From: an uncultured Gemmatimonadaceae bacterium
Lineage (GTDB): Bacteria > Gemmatimonadota > Gemmatimonadetes > Gemmatimonadales > Gemmatimonadaceae
Direction: 5' to 3'
DNA length: 6,725 nt
Assembly: GCA_955652635.1 (NCBI GenBank)
Contig: CATPBN010000135.1
Span: 1 to 6,725, forward strand
In this document: positions 6,031 through 6,725 of the stretch, in pieces
Numbering within the stretch: position 1 is the first letter of the stretch
Layout: each line of letters starts with the position of its first letter
Translations under genes and position numbers: made by a program
Notes under the pieces: generated by a model
Told to the model about the DNA's origin: nothing
Databases searched by the model: none
Seen by the model: the letters and a program-made list of their open reading frames with translations, nothing else

Positions 6031-6725
6031 TGCTTCGAATTCTTCACGACACCAATTACGATTTCATCCGCTGGTGGAAGGTCATGGCGGGCATCACCAT
6101 CGCCTTCATCGTTCTCGGTCTCGGATCGCTGGCGGTCAAGGCGCCCAACTACAGCATCGAGTTTACGGGCGGAACGCTCATGCAGCTCCAGTTCGTCAAG
6201 CCACCCGACGTGGGTGAGATTCGCGCGACGCTCGATCAGGCCGGCATCCAGGGCGCGGAGATCCAGCAGTTTGGCACGAATCGGGACTTCACCGTGCGAG
6301 CGCAGAACGCGGCAGCAGTAGCCGCGCAGGCGAATGGCGCCGAGAGCGTCTCGGTGCGGATCGAGCAGGTGCTGAAGCAGAAATTCGGAGCGAACAGCTT
6401 CAAGACAATCCGGACCGAAGCCGTGGGTCCGCGCGTGGGCAGTGAGCTCCGCCGGGGCGCGATCACTGCAATCCTCCTTTCGTTCCTCATCACGCTGATC
6501 TACCTGTCGATACGATTCGAGTGGCGCTTCGCGACCGCCGCGGTGATCGCGACGAGCCACGACGTCTTCACCACGATCGCGTTCCTCAAGCTGATGCACC
6601 TCGAGATCTCGCTCACGGTCGTGGCGGGTCTTCTGACCGTGCTCGGTTATTCGCTCAACGACACGATCATCATCTTCGATCGAGTGAGAGAGAACTTGAG
6701 GAAGGGAAGGAAGGAAACATTGTAC
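6030..6725 (+). CDS. secF: Protein translocase subunit SecF, 3'-truncated by the window edge
   Basis: SecF is the partner of SecD in the proton-driven SecDF complex. The ATG shares its A with the secD TAA stop (TAATG), a classic coupling arrangement. The 232 codons in the window cover TM1 (about 17-36), the periplasmic P4 region with the EFTGGTLMQLQF segment, and the VGPRVGSELRRGA motif from residue 132. TM2 (144-162), TM3 (167-189) and TM4 follow, carrying the signature YSLNDTIIIFDRVREN from Tyr207. SecF proteins are usually about 300 residues, so the last two helices lie beyond base 6725. Asp211 and Arg within that signature match the family. Glu44 stands where the family commonly has Asp in the (I)DFTGG motif, a conservative change. 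The reading frame has no interruption. The last 30 bases are strikingly purine-rich, but this follows from the Arg/Lys/Glu-rich loop they encode. Confidence 0.98.
   Translation, partial: MLRILHDTNYDFIRWWKVMAGITIAFIVLGLGSLAVKAPNYSIEFTGGTLMQLQFVKPPDVGEIRATLDQAGIQGAEIQQFGTNRDFTVRAQNAAAVAAQANGAESVSVRIEQVLKQKFGANSFKTIRTEAVGPRVGSELRRGAITAILLSFLITLIYLSIRFEWRFATAAVIATSHDVFTTIAFLKLMHLEISLTVVAGLLTVLGYSLNDTIIIFDRVRENLRKGRKETLY

Noticed and set aside
6027..6599. Minus-strand open frame opposite secF
   Set aside because: The plus strand here encodes canonical SecF motifs continuously to the window end; the antisense frame has no recognisable features.
6686..6725. Purine-rich GGAA-repeat stretch at the window end as a binding site or repeat
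   Set aside because: It is explained by the Arg/Lys/Glu-rich cytoplasmic loop that follows the conserved SecF signature.
1..6725. A novel defence, mobile or biosynthetic system
   Set aside because: All sequence is accounted for by six conserved housekeeping genes; I see no unassigned gene, repeat array or mobile element.

Overview
The window is a compact, single-strand block of housekeeping genes, all on the plus strand. In order they are infB (5' end outside the window), rbfA, truB, ribF, secD and secF (3' end outside the window). The DNA is GC-rich. Neighbouring genes overlap or are separated by at most a few tens of bases, so this reads as one operon or two abutting transcription units. 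I see no RNA genes, mobile elements, CRISPR arrays, phage genes or convincing rho-independent terminators. No gene-free stretch exceeds 33 bases unless the shorter starts of rbfA or truB are used.

Organism: this is a free-living GC-rich bacterium. The IF-2 N-terminal region (Arg/Gly-rich, then a basic Lys-rich patch running into a VDQEAV stretch) and the Ser/Thr/Lys/Asp-rich insert in SecD remind me of Gemmatimonadota or a relative in the wider FCB group. That is recollection of family style, not a search result, and I hold it at moderate to low confidence.

Layout: 1-2289 is translation initiation factor IF-2. 2282-2665 is ribosome-binding factor A, with no ATG, GTG or TTG start upstream of its conserved N-terminus and a strong hairpin just inside the gene. 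2640-3365 is a short tRNA pseudouridine-55 synthase with an ill-defined non-ATG start. 3358-4332 is the bifunctional riboflavin kinase/FAD synthetase. 4333-4365 is a 33-base gap, with a possible promoter in the end of ribF just before it. 4366-6030 is SecD, and 6030-6725 is the first 232 codons of SecF.

How they work together: infB, rbfA and truB serve translation initiation, 30S maturation and tRNA modification, a widely conserved cluster. ribF supplies FMN and FAD. secD and secF encode the membrane complex that uses the proton-motive force to pull secreted proteins through SecYEG. Most of the window is ordinary. The features that merit a second look are the start regions of rbfA and truB, the rbfA hairpin, the short TruB, the RbfA Ala-X-Gly site, and the direct attachment of secDF behind ribF.
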